The notes beneath the pieces are model-generated. The model worked only from the letters and a program-made list of their open reading frames with translations, was not told the origin of the DNA and searched no databases. A DNA stretch of 64,000 bases, from the NCBI RefSeq assembly GCF_964340395.1, contig NC_135553.1, forward strand, positions 2,585,001 to 2,649,000, read 5' to 3'. The DNA is from Glandiceps talaboti. Taxonomy: Eukaryota > Hemichordata > Enteropneusta > Spengelidae. The position numbers were made by a program, and so were the translations under genes. Of the stretch, positions 10,599-22,942 are shown in pieces; within the stretch, counting starts at the first letter, position 1, and the number at the start of each line of letters is the position of its first letter.

Positions 10599-13500
10599 GC
10601 AGGCACGCACGCACACACACACATACGTACGTACGTACGTACATGCATAGTATACATGTCAAAACGTAGCCGTAGATTTGCTTTGAAGTGTAGTCTGGCA
10701 TTTTGTGAAAAGCGATTCGCTGTTTAGGAGGTTGTATTTGGACATGACAATGTTTTGCTTGAAAAATGCTAGACTGATATGATCAAACTATTCTCTAGTC
10801 AGCTCATCTTTTGTTTGAACTAGTAATTTGACGAAGATGAATCTGAATATTCTTTTTCTTTTGTTTCATAGACATCTTTTATTTTCTGTTGTCTTGTAGC
10901 TGTACTGAGAATGAAAGGGGAGTACACAGTCGATAGGAGAGGTCAGATGGTCCGATATGTTGCATAATTTATTCATGACAAACTATGGCTAAAAATATGT
11001 ATTGGTGTATGTAGCGGGTCATTGCCACAGGGTGTTATTACACGAGGTGCTCATCATCATCCGAATGTACTATACTTATGTAAATAGAAGAAAATGGATC
11101 ATCTTACCTGTAGCACGTTAAGGAAGCTAACACAATGGTTTTACACCGAACAGCTATTTAAATTCAACATCTTTCCCAATAATCTGGAATGAAAATGACT
11201 TTCAGTGCAGTTAACTTGACGCTATTATTATAATATAATACAAATGAAAATATATTCCCCTTGGGATTTACATATTTCATAAAGGCTGACCCAGGAAAAA
11301 ATACACACAAAGTAGACAATGAGTTCAAGTATCAAAGGAAGACTAACATAAAAGATCAGTTATCAATTTACTTCCATCAATTTTGCTTGTAACTATTGAC
11401 CTCGGCTTGTTTTGTGAATTGCCTACCACTATATGTCCGTTTAGTACTTGAGAGTTGCATCACGTTCTTTCACTTTCCAATTCAAGTTCATGACCAAGTA
11501 CCGGAAAGTGATTTGAAAAACTACGTCACTAATCTTGGTTCTCTTCTTCGATGTAAAGTTGAACAGACAAGTGTGTTCACATTTGTTCAAATGACGCAGT
11601 CATGTTTTGTATGGCCTGCTTTCCTGTAGGAAATGTTTAGTAACCTGACTTTCGACAATTTCCTTGACTTTCATATATGATGCCTGATATGAAAAAAGGG
11701 TATAGACTATTTGCTTAAAAAACAAGAAATGTAAATTTTTTGGGATTACTGAATAAGAGGCATGCTAAAGAGTGATAACACTTTACTCACTAGCGCCAAC
11801 ATACACAAATATTTATAAAAAGACGCCCAACCACCAAACGTGGTGAAAAGTGTAAACTTCAACAGAAACACACCCACAAGATTCAGATTCTTGCTAAATT
11901 TACAATCATAGACCGGTTTGTTATTGAAAACGTTTACGAAGGGGCGATTCTAAAGCAACGATACTTGAATTATACATAAACGAAATATAGGTGCGGATTG
12001 TTAGAGGCAGTGTATATAGGTTTGTATATCTACGCAGTTTATTATGGGATTTTGTATACAATCATTTGTATATCCTTTCCTAGGTACATTTCTAGCGAGG
12101 TAGGTAGGTAGGTAGGTAGGTAGGTAGATAGATAGTTAAGTAGGGAGGTAGGCAAGTAAGTATTCTGCTAAGGAGGTAACAAACGTTTCTCGGTTTGTAA
12201 GCATCTGTTCATTAAATGATAGCACAGTGTTGGTTCATGATCGCCGTGCATTTCTGTATCAAAGTAGAAAGACACAAGTTCTTGCATCAGCTTGCAGCAA
12301 AATTGAATGTCGCATTTTATCTTCTCTCAAACTTCAAATGACGATCTTCATATCCTTAGTCATTGGATAGTATGTTCAATAACCTTAATTTTCAAACGAC
12401 CTTCGTAGACTGTCGATTACTGTGGACAATGATTTAATTCAGTTTACCTGATTTTGCAATTGCCAGTTAATAACGACAGACCTTCATAATTACTTAATCC
12501 CGACTGATTCAATACGTACCATTGGATAAAAACGTTTGACCTTATTATCTTGATTGATATATTAAATTCATTGTTCGTATGCTTAGAATTCCTTTATGGC
12601 TACTGTAGGTAATTGCATCAATTGAACAAGTAAACTACTCAAAGTAACCGTGATATCTAATGTTACGGTATTATTATTAGATCTGCAGCATTTGTGGCAC
12701 ACAATATTGTTACTTGAAAATAACAATGTTAATTTTGAAAGGGTCATAATGAAAAGCAAGAGTAATGAACTAGCGTCATTCTATGGTCATTACCCTAATC
12801 TCAAACGTAGATGCCTTTGTCAGTGTAGGGCCAAGGAGACTTAACTTCACCTTTTTAAGTTCATAAGGTATACATTGACATTCATGACGAACATCATACA
12901 ATCAACGCTGATATGGTACGTGAAATGCCATGGCAGATAATTGATTTGGACAGTGATAAATCATGATACTCCATTTGAGTTCAAGGTTGGCATATCTTAC
13001 AAAACATCAGTGCTCTTGAGCACTAGAAGGGACCGTTAATGACTGCCATGTATATGTAGATATGTAGATATGTTGATTAAAGTTTAAGAGGTATGCGTGC
13101 TCTTCATTGTTTCTGAAATAGAAGCCTTTCTCTATACAAATCTGTGTCCTGTCAAATAGTTGGTAATCCGTGCAAGTAGGTGATTATTATTCATAAGATT
13201 TTCCATGTAATAACCGTTCAGGTGCTATGATTGGTTGATTCTGTCCTTTAATACCATACTTACACCCACATCATTTAGACCTTCCTTTCTATTCCTATTT
13301 TAACATAGATAGAGGCACATAGGTATATATGTCTTTACATTAGGCGTCAGGTTTTGGTCGGTCTCTTTCACAGCCATATTTTCCACGAACAACCAACAAT
13401 CAGTGGGTAAGGATAGACTTACTCTTGAAAGATTACAAGGAATGATAACGACGTTTGGCAGCAACATTGAGCATTCTTCTTTCCATAGTAAATCATGACT

Positions 13501-13806
13501 ATATTTGGGCGGTAAATCTAGCCACACCTTTGTTTCTAGATTTGCAGTCGATATAGTGCATATTGCACATATATGGAAAACGTTTGGATATATTATTTAA
13601 GGGATCAAGAGGAAATGTGTAAGCATTAAATAAGTCATAAAGGAAAGATGTGGTTTTTAAACCAAAAACTATCCCTTCATTGATTAAAAAGGAAGTTAGA
13701 AATTGTATCTTTTTAGGAATTCAAATATCTTCGTAAGTATGGTCAAGTTAGCAAACACGTGGACATGATAGCGAAGCACGTATAGTTACGTATTTGTATT
13801 GCTTTT
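10010..13806. other. Gene-free AT-rich DNA with short microsatellites
   Basis: It contains a compound CA/CGTA/CGCA microsatellite at about 10512-10646 and a GGTA run at about 12097-12137. The 77-codon frame at 11396-11629 starts at a TTG (its AT-rich flank has no strong start) and has no recognisable family. Nothing else is supported. Confidence 0.6.
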
Positions 13807-13944
13807 ACTCACTCACTCACTCACTCACTCACTCACTCACACACTCACTCACTCACTCACTCACTCACTCACTCACACACACACACACTCTCTGTGTGTG
13901 TGTGTATGTCTGTGTGTGTGTGTCTGTGTGTGTATGTGTCTGTC

Positions 13945-14001
<57 letters not shown>
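13807..14001. repeat. Compound (CTCA)n/(CA)n/(TG)n microsatellite
   Basis: CTCA repeats to about 13876, CA to about 13889, then TG with TCTG interruptions to 14001. The switch from CA to TG makes an inverted repeat at the junction. Confidence 0.95.
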
Positions 14002-14003
<2 letters not shown>

Positions 14004-14126
14004 ATGCAGGAGGTAATCGGAGTACCCGGGGAAAACCTGCGTTTTTCGGTAAATTTAATCAGGGTTCGAACCCAGACCGCAGTGGTAAGAGGCAAGTGGT
14101 TTAACCACTTGGCCACCGACAACATG
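14002..14126 (-). mobile_element. tRNA-like SINE head fragment between two microsatellites
   Basis: On the minus strand the head has GGTGGCCAAGTGGTTAAA (A-box-like) and GGGTTCGAACCC (a perfect B-box type), then GGTTTTCCCCGGGTACTCC. It does not fold as an intact tRNA with a normal anticodon arm and acceptor pairing, so it is SINE rather than tRNA gene. Its body differs from the SINE-like copies at 8460, 38812 and 58720. Confidence 0.6.
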
Positions 14127-14180
14127 TATGTATGTATGTATGTATGTATGTATGTATGTATGTATGTATGTATGTATGTA
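14124..14180. repeat. (ATGT)n microsatellite
   Basis: About 14 TATG units directly abut the SINE head. Confidence 0.95.
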
Positions 14181-17100
14181 TATACGTGAACGTTATGATG
14201 CATCAGAAAGCTTTCATATGAACATATTCTCCAATTAACACAGTTAAATTTATGCTAGAAATGGAGTTTTACAAATCAATCCAATTAAAACTAAACGTTC
14301 TACCTACAGCATACAAATATGTATATTTATATTTTAATTTTACATGATGATTATTAACACCAGGTAATACTAAGTTTACAAAAACAACAAAGTAGCCATG
14401 GTTTTGTCTTTATACTATTCACATCTGTCAGAAGCAATGTTGATTTCAGCGGATTAGAAGAAACAGATCTAGTCTATGCGTACTTCGATCTTGATGCCCT
14501 TATTCCTTGTAAATGTACGTGAGATCCTGATCAAACCCTTTCTATCGTTAACGTAGTAGACAACCGGGTGTCATTATTCGACCAGATTGTCGATATGCGG
14601 TATAGTGAAAGGGTTATTATGAGAAATGCATCTTATGGTATCAATTTCCTTATACTGGCATATTTTTAAATCCATAAACAAGACTCTTCTTGGTGAACTG
14701 AAAACAGCACCTAGATGCAAAACTAATATAATTTCAAAATCTATCCATAGAAATCAGTTATTAATATCAAGTCTTATTTACCACTGAGCAAAGATTAATG
14801 TGAATAAATGAAAATGTTGAAAATGGAAGTCATGCGTAACACAATTGGATAAATTAAAAGGTAGCTGTCGTCCTGTATGTATAACCAATGTATTTTCCAC
14901 TTTATAATCTGTTTAACCCTGAACATACTGGTTACTCTTGACTATATATTAATAAAAATCCATGTTCAAGTGACCATTTTAGCAGATTTCTTGTTAACTC
15001 CATGGCGACTCTGGTCTCGCCAATTTGCAATTAATTAGAACTTGAAGCTTATACTGAGAATGAAGGAACATCGTCAGTTGAATATTTGGTGAGATTGACT
15101 TGTCATTTCATACATCATAAATCATTGTGATAGCATATTGTGCAATCACTCTTCCGAACGAAAAAGTCATTCGTAGTACAAAACTGCGAGTCTAAAATGA
15201 TATAAATGTTTTCTTTTATTTGCGGAAAATTGTTGCCTTTGTTTTATATGATCTGCCCTTTCCCATGATTAACAATGCCTAGCTAATTTCCTGTTAATCT
15301 AAAATTATAAGAGTAACAGGCACGATGCAAGCAAAGTTTAATCGTGTTTCACTGACAGGTTACATTAATGTACAAATACACGAAAATGTCTTCCGTTTAA
15401 CTTCCGAATCATGCGAACCAATATATGCAGACGTTCCAATGTCTCCATTGGTTTATATGTTACGTATCAGCATACAACAACCAAACGGTGACACGTAAAG
15501 GCATCCTGATTAGACCATTCATTCAGATGTGACTGGCTATCACACAGCCTTGCATCGTCTTCATTATAAAGTGATAACATCTTACATATCTGGCATATTG
15601 ACGCCATCAAAATATTATCAGTCTACTTTATGGTAATACTAAAGAACTGGAATTCTGTTATTTTAGAATTCAGACATGCATATAATTGTACATGTCAATG
15701 ATTTATTCAGCCAGATAAATCTAAATATGCGTCTCGTACGTATAACTTTCGCTTGGAATGTCTACGTGAATCTGGATATGTAACGTCTCTATGGGTCGGT
15801 GGAATATAGAAATAAGACAAGGCAATATGCAAATAAAGTATGCCATTTGTGTATGAAAGCAACATGGAACACCATTTATGCAAGGTAAAAAGTGCGAGGA
15901 GAGAGTCTAACAATCGTTATAGTGTACGTGATTTCTATCCAATACATTTGAGACTGTTACAGCTAGACATAAATTGTCTGACAAAAGGAACAGTCTGCCA
16001 AATGTTTTGAAAGAACCAGCTAATTTTTACCTTGCGTGGAAATAAATTCATCTTTATCGTCCAATGCATGACAGATATTAGTATTACAGTAACATTCTAA
16101 ATTAGAGAAAATAGACTACTGATACACGTTTCAAAAGTTTATTACAATATCTACTCGATTGTAAAAGTTATGCGTTATATTCTGTTAGGAAGCCATTAGC
16201 AGTAGCAAACGCCTTAAGTAGCACTTTATCATAAAATGCATACTGAAGATACATTTCGTGACAGCCAGACAAGAGTCCTTTTGTTAGCTAAATCACTACA
16301 TCACACCCATCTCCCCCTGTAAACAATAAAATCCATATATAGTAGTATTGAATCAACACTTAATAGGGTTTCTGCAACTTCTCGGATAACGTCGTTGATT
16401 AAATCTATCACGAGGCATTTTATATCACTCCAGGTAAAAAACAACCTTAACGAATACATTCTGCTCTCAACATTCTCCAAGTCTTCATGTGTATAGATAT
16501 CGTGACGAAACTATCGCCTCTGCTGAATGAAGAATTGTAGTTTTGTTCATGCTGTATTTTATTAATAACACCTTATAAATGTGAATGTAAAGAGCGATTT
16601 AAGAATAAGTGAAAGTCCACAAAGGTTAATTTTACTGTACCGAAATGAATATTTGTAAAATGGGCAAATTTGATTATCAGCCAACCGTACATTGCATACC
16701 TTAAAAAGTTGTTTTTCTTCAGAAATGAATGTGAAAAACTCAAATTACGTACGAGCACACATTTAGATTTTTGTATGACGAAAAACGTTGGCACGGTTTG
16801 TCGAGAGAAATTGGAATAATTGGGCTGTGACCTCACTTGTTCGACCTATTCTGTTCAGTCAATCTACTGCCACTGTAATGTCACGCGACAGACTTTTAGA
16901 TGTTGATATTACTATATACCGCTCGTAAAAGGGTACTTCATGTCAACGAAAGTCAACATAAAATATGGAGATACTGCGTTTAGAGGAATTAACGAAGACC
17001 ACAGTGTCATCACGGACAACTTCAGAAGAATGTGATCGTTGATGTTTTCAACACTAAGCACACTAAATGCACATGTTCATTTAGAATGAATAGCATACAG

Positions 17101-17399
17101 AAGAATATGTGTATACGTACGTACGTACATACATTACTTTTATGGAGGCAAATACAAACATAATGATATTTTGGTGATAAAACAGAATGAGTTTAAATAC
17201 TGTCGCAATTTTTCTTTTCAGAGAAATATGCATTGATATTACGAAGAGAAAAAAAGACAAGACAAGACTAAAGTACACAAAAATACACCACAAAACACAA
17301 CAAGTCTTCGTAGAAGACACAGCACCTCAAATACATTACTTCTATGTGATTGAATGGCGACATGCTTTAAAAGAAATTGATGAGAGCAAATAAATACAA
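14181..17399. other. Gene-free AT-rich DNA
   Basis: No gene, RNA gene or long repeat is visible. A short ACGT-rich run lies at about 17114-17130. Frames at 15707-15913, 16573-16836 and 17081-17320 show no family features. Confidence 0.55.
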
Positions 17400-18377
17400 G
17401 AAAGTGTCTATGATAATGCAAGAAATTGCTGAATTTCGGTAATTGAACCTGAAGATCCAGGTCAAGGCCAAAGGTCAATGTCTCAAACGAAAGTTTAAAT
17501 CTGGCAATATGGGGTAGACACTTGAATGTAGTTCTCTATGTATCAACGTTTTGAGTTATGTGGTAAATCATGATTGTTCACTACAGATATGGCTGCCATT
17601 GAGGAAATAGTGATATGAGCACCAACCCTGTATGTGTTTGTTTATCTGGTTCTTTATTGCCTATAGAGATGATCTAATAAAAAGATTGGCCACACATAAT
17701 TGCTACAAAGTGTCTGCAATAATCAAGTAATGTCTTAATTTTGATGATACCCTGAAGGTCAAGGTCAAAGGTCACTGTCATCCAAGAAAATTTGCATGTG
17801 ATAATATGGGTAGACACATGAATGGATTGTATATATATATATTACAGTTTTTGAGTTATGCAGTAAATATTGGTTTTTAACTACAAATATGGCTGCCATT
17901 CAGTGAAAGTGATATGAGCTCCAAAGATAATGCTTGTGTATAGTTCTTTCCTTAAATATTACTTGCAAACATGATTTAAAAGAAATTTGTAATATATAAA
18001 TACTACAATGTGTCTGTGATAGGCAATGATTGGCTTGATTTTGATATTTGACCCTGTCAAAGGTCAAGGTCTGAAAAGATAGTTTGCATCTGATAATATG
18101 TGGTAGACACTTGGATTGAGTATTTATGTATTACAATTTTTGAGTTATGCAATAAATATTGATTTTCAACTATAAATGTGGCCGCCATTCGGTCAAATTT
18201 GCATATGTATATATCAAGAAACAAAGTGACGTGCATATGTCCCATATGGCATGTCACCTTTGTGCCAGGTTTGAATTAAAATCGGATTTTGCATGTTTGA
18301 AAAATGACGTATTACGGACGGCCGGACGGACGCACGCACTTACTTACAGACGGACGGATGGAGCCCAGTGTAATAGT
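17400..18377 (+). repeat. Three tandem ~300-bp modules with nuclear-receptor half-sites and GGAC tail
   Basis: Modules start near 17400, 17700 and 18000. Each has, in order, a 'caaggtcaaaggtca' block, GATAATATG.GGTAGACAC, TTTTTGAGTTATG, a 'CTACAAATATGGCTGCCATT' block, then a spacer. The last ends in GCATATGTCCCATATGGCATG, GTATTACGGACGG and GACGGACGGATGG before a G14 run. Module 2 contains the perfect DR1 AGGTCAAAGGTCA at 17762-17774. Module 1 has AGGCCAAAGGTCA and module 3 AGGTCAAGGTCT. The only ORFs are short chance frames. It is probably a non-autonomous interspersed family with internal tandem growth. Confidence 0.8.
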
Positions 18378-18391
18378 GGGGGGGGGGGGGG
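18378..18391. repeat. G14 homopolymer
   Basis: Fourteen consecutive G at the end of the repeat tail, a likely site of length error. Confidence 0.9.
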
Positions 18392-18992
18392 CTAAAAAGG
18401 ACAGGAACAGATAAAGGGGCTACACTGATTTAGACGGTTTTGAAAAATGTAACAATAAAACTAACTATATGAATGGCATATGACCGTGACAGGAAAGTCT
18501 TCTAACTTGGAATTAAAACACATCAGCATGTCCTACGTGGAAACGACAAGAGTAAAATTAATACATGTATGTCGTCTTGCTCGGCAAAATTCATTCCAAA
18601 ATTGTAACATTTTATCGTCAATTATATTCTCTGGTGCGACAGAATTTTTACTGACATTGCTTGTTTTCACAGTATGGTGTGACAATAATCATACGATCAA
18701 GTTTTCTTCGCATGGGCTACTATTATCTTAGCAGTTCGTCGGCAAATCGTGTACATTGTAATAATATCTTTTTCAGGTACGTCAGTGGATTAATAAATGT
18801 AACAATTGTATTTTTTGTCATGCCAAACGATAGAGGATGTAACAATGTCAGTAACATATTTTGTAGTGTGAAACAATCAATTGTAGCATTCTTAGCAAGA
18901 ATTTTAACGTTTTGTTTCTGGTCTCCTGGTTTTGCCAAATACTCTTACCATAACTATTAGAATAGCACAAATTTACAATGATTTAGACTGCC
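18392..18992. other. Gene-free spacer
   Basis: Overlapping frames on both strands (18480-18960) are hydrophobic and AT-driven, with no family features. Confidence 0.45.
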
Positions 18993-19181
18993 ATATCTTT
19001 GCTGTGGGCCATTGCTTCAGAGAAGTCAACAGAAATAATATATTCATGGTTGCACAATGAATATTCATGAGACGTTTTACACTGAAGGGACTAAGCACTC
19101 AGTTGTCATGAATATTCATTGTGCAACAATGAATATATTATTTCTCCTGACTTCCATGATGCAATGGCCCACAGCAAATAT
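18993..19181. mobile_element. Foldback (MITE-like) element
   Basis: The arms start with ATAT(C)TTTGCTGTGGGCCATTGC and run inward through AGAAATAATATATTCAT and TTGCACAATGAATATTCATGA, repeated inverted to 19181. The loop is about 19071-19105. The structure is almost all stem and non-coding, consistent with a non-autonomous DNA transposon or foldback element. Confidence 0.8.
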
Positions 19182-21060
19182 ACCCCATAAAGGCAAAAGA
19201 TTAACTTGATATTTCTCTGAAATCGCAAGTAACTGTAGATGATGAAATCATGAAACGACTCTCCAGAACCGTGCCCATAGTTTATGAAAATGTCTCTAAT
19301 TCAATCGAGTACAGCAATGATAGATAGATAGATAGATAGATAAATAAATAATAGATAGATAGATAGATAGATAAATAAATAAATAAATAATATGTAAAAT
19401 TGAACATGACGTTTGTGTTCTTGTTATTCCAGATTGCGTGTTCAAATTCCAAGGGGCATCGAAATTATCTTTATAACAAAATATTAATACTAGTCTATCA
19501 GACTTTTAATGTTAATTCTTCCACTTCCTGTGTAATATTTCAGAGATTCCCGCGGGTTATAGCAGGAATATAGGATCTTTCTCCAAATTTAGCTTTGAAC
19601 TTGAGCAAACCAAAGAGCAAACACCACTGTTTGAACACTCTTTTTAAAATCAAAGGGGTAAAAAATATGTACTTCCATAGTAAAACAAAGGCAAGTAAAA
19701 CAAAGGTACGTCTAAACATGACAAATCTAAGGATCCTAACTTCACTGTTTTTCCAAATAATTTTACCTTATTTGACATAATTTCTGTCAAACTTAACCGA
19801 GTGAAACTAATCAAACCTCCACTGTTTCTTTTGCCTCGCGCATTTCTTATTATTCATTCTTATTAAGCTTATAGGAGACCTTTATATATGATAACCAAAC
19901 ATGCAAATACGCAAATTTACGGACATATACGCCCAATTCAAAATTTAGATCACGTGGACCAACCCAACATATTTTTTATCCGCATACACATAGATAAGCT
20001 TACATATATATGCATACAGACAATCAATGTACTGTGTAAGCATATATGAGTATACGCATACAGTCGCCCCAATTACTTATACAACATATGTATATGCACA
20101 CTGTTTAAATCGGACCGATGAGAATCACTGAAATCAGTTGATGATGTTACATGCCGTGTTTCTTTACAGTTGATGAAAACAAAGATGGACGATATCTACC
20201 ATTCTACAAATGCTTATCTATGTCCTGGATCCAAAGTTCTCAAAACGAAATGCCAAATCTATCAGATCTGACCAAGATAAAAAAAAAAAGAGTTGTCGAG
20301 TACATTGTAATATTCTCCTTTAAGCATATATACTAGCACTCGATGTTTTTCTCAAAAACAAAGGAAATTAACGAGATTGCAATAATGATACTATTTATCA
20401 CTTTACAAAACAACTTGCAGCTGTTACGGGGTAGCTTTTGAAAGAGAAAGATTACGCCAATTAAATTCTGGTACAGCAAACGGTAAGTAGATACATCAAG
20501 AGTTCTTTTAAAATGTTGATATGGATCACATTATCATGTTTCTTTACTAAAATAATCAGCCTAGTAAATTAAATACCAAGGGAAGCTCTTTCAAACGATG
20601 AAATATTGTCTTCATTAAACTACGACGTTACACGAAAGGAAAAAAAGAATTTATTATCCAATTTGTTTTATCAGTCACAGCATCTGATAAACGATTTTAA
20701 CGTCTGATATATGAAATTAAAAAGTGGGTCAAATGTACGGACGGTTAGCTCGATCTCTACTTGTCCAGTACTTCGTGTTATAATCTTCAGAGTATCGTTG
20801 TAAAGCGTTGCTAATAGAATCAACCATTTGAGTAATTTTACAGTTACTACGTAACGTTTTATATTCATAGTTGATTCATAATTGATTCTGAACTTCATAC
20901 CAGTTATTGTTACTTAGGTTTATGTATGATGGTTGGGTAATGTATTCATGATTACAGGTATCTTACCGTCAACTTCTTAAAGACTTTTTATCGAAACGTC
21001 GGACTGTAGTATCTATATAACATTTGCGAATATGGTGGACTTGTTATATATGTATGAGAG
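19182..21060. other. Gene-free AT-rich DNA with a GATA/TAAA microsatellite
   Basis: A GATA and AAAT compound run lies at about 19320-19390. The frame at 20151-20336 follows a pyrimidine-rich TTTCTTTACAG, but nothing further supports an exon. Confidence 0.5.
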
Positions 21061-21067
21061 AGTTTGA

Positions 21068-21078
21068 GTGAGACAGAA

Positions 21079-21125
<47 letters not shown>

Positions 21126-21249
21126 TGCATAGACAGACAGACAGACAGACAGATAGACAGACAGACAGACAGACAGAGAGGCATAGACAGACCAAGAAAG
21201 AGAAAGAGAGAGAAACTCAGAGAGAGCGAGACCAGACAGAGAGAAAGAA

Positions 21250-21296
<47 letters not shown>

Positions 21297-21428
21297 GAGA
21301 CAGACGGACAGACAGAGACAGACAGACAGAGACAGACAGACAGACAGACAGACAGAGGGAGGGAGAGGGAGAGACTCACGTGGAATGGGATTGAGACATA
21401 CATACATACACATACATACATACATACA

Positions 21429-21460
<32 letters not shown>
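21068..21460. repeat. Compound (GACA)n/(GA)n/(CATA)n microsatellite
   Basis: GACA-rich from 21068 to about 21362, with purine interruptions, then CATA to about 21460. Long Ser/Cys/Leu/Val or Arg/Gln/Thr frames here are low-complexity artefacts. Confidence 0.95.
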
Positions 21461-22942
21461 GGTACATTTCTATACGTAGCGAATGAACAAGGTAAAGCGA
21501 CAAACAGGTAGCAAGAATGAGGGAGTGACAAAGGCAGAGAGAGCCATTTTACTGTGCATACGACAATATAATGGTACATATACGCCTCAAAAGAACCATT
21601 GTCAGAAACATCCTATACCTAGATTTTCAGTGGCAAAATAGTTATTTCGATTCAAGAACTGCTAAATCATTCCGTAAAGGCACGAATTCTTGTATAAATT
21701 TGAGCAGTAATCCCAGCATGAATTGAAGACTAAGCGGCTTACGTTGGAAATTCGGTCAGACAATTCACTCATGTGTGCACCAGCTGTTTAGTCTTGTATG
21801 ACGTGTACATGTGAACTTAGGTGACCACAACAGACTTGCATGGATTCTTCCAATTTGTTTTCTACTATGAGCGCCTTTCAACTAGACATCCATTCGATGC
21901 TAAGACTGGTATTTATGATACAAACAAATATATCTAATATCGATTCAAAGGTTACTCATTGACTGTCACCATGTTTTCTCAAATTTGATTGCAATTTTTA
22001 TGGCGCAGCTGCTGCTATAGTGTATACCGCGACGGTCTGTATGTTTCTCATCTATACCTGTTTTTTGAAGATAAACCGATCGAAAACGTAAATCGAAGAA
22101 TGTGTATGCTCATACAGTAAAACTGGCTATTGGCGGTTATCGGTCCAATTACTCTAATTTCAAGCCCTTGTATCTTAAGAATCTTAACGTGTTCACCAAT
22201 AATTAGTGTAATTTTAAGGTGTTCTAACTTCTAAAGATCTCAATGAGTTTCATTAAATCGGTCAAAGTTCCGTGGGGTGTCTAATTGAAAACCTTTCAGC
22301 ACAATTGAACGCTGACACACACAACATACTGTATTGGTGTTAATAAATATTACCTTTAATCATTTACTCTCCAAGCGGTCATAAATTTTGTCGAAGACAA
22401 TAACACGAAAGATTTTGGAAATATGAAACTGTTTGCGATCGCTGTGTATTTACGTGCGTTTGCAGAAGTAATTTAGTCAAGTAACAGTTACAGCGACCTC
22501 TGGTGTTACTAAATTTCAGAATCCCCCTTGGGATAAAGGGAGATAGAAATTGGAAGGATAAATCAATATGTAAGACCCCTGATATCGATATATCATTAAG
22601 GGTAATAACAGAAACCTTATTCAAAAGCTAGGACCGTTAAAGCAACATTTGTGTTCCATTTGTATAGAGTCCTTGATTGTTCATGTAGCATGTAATGATT
22701 TCGCTGTGTAGATATTCAGTTCCCTTGTAATAATATGAGCAACTAGATTACACTGTCCTTGTCCGCATATCTAAACAATGTTGGTGTTTCATACTAAAGT
22801 ATTTAGGATCCCAATCCACTTTCGGTTTAAAGTACCGTGAAATGTTTGTTATCTACTTACGTTTTGATGATAAAAAAGGCCAAGTGGCATCTTTTCAAAT
22901 GAAAGGGATAAAGATTCTATTTAGCTCCACACAGTCAAACAT
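21461..22942. other. 3' flank of the GPCR, no other gene seen
   Basis: It probably includes the receptor's 3' UTR on its right part. The minus-strand frame at 22379-22624 has no family signal. Confidence 0.45.
22355..22360 (-). terminator. Possible poly(A) signal for the GPCR (ATTAAA)
   Basis: On the minus strand an ATTAAA hexamer lies about 585 nt past the receptor stop codon. No AATAAA was found closer in the 3' flank. Single hexamers are common in AT-rich DNA, so this is weak. Confidence 0.2.

Noticed and set aside
11396-11629. 77-codon frame as a small gene
   Set aside because: No ATG at the start, no domain, and no splice or promoter support.
14059-14122. True tRNA gene
   Set aside because: Only the A and B boxes are tRNA-like; acceptor and anticodon arms do not pair properly.
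18661-18960. Overlapping frames on both strands
   Set aside because: Mutual antisense overlap in AT-rich DNA without family features.
20145-20336. EF-hand-like DENKDGRYL after an acceptor-like TTTCTTTACAG
   Set aside because: Position 12 of the loop is Tyr rather than Glu/Asp, no partner hand or donor site is seen, and the rest looks random.
20988-21579. Frames up to 171 codons rich in Cys, Val, Ser, Leu
   Set aside because: Translations of GACA/CATA microsatellites, open in several frames and both strands.
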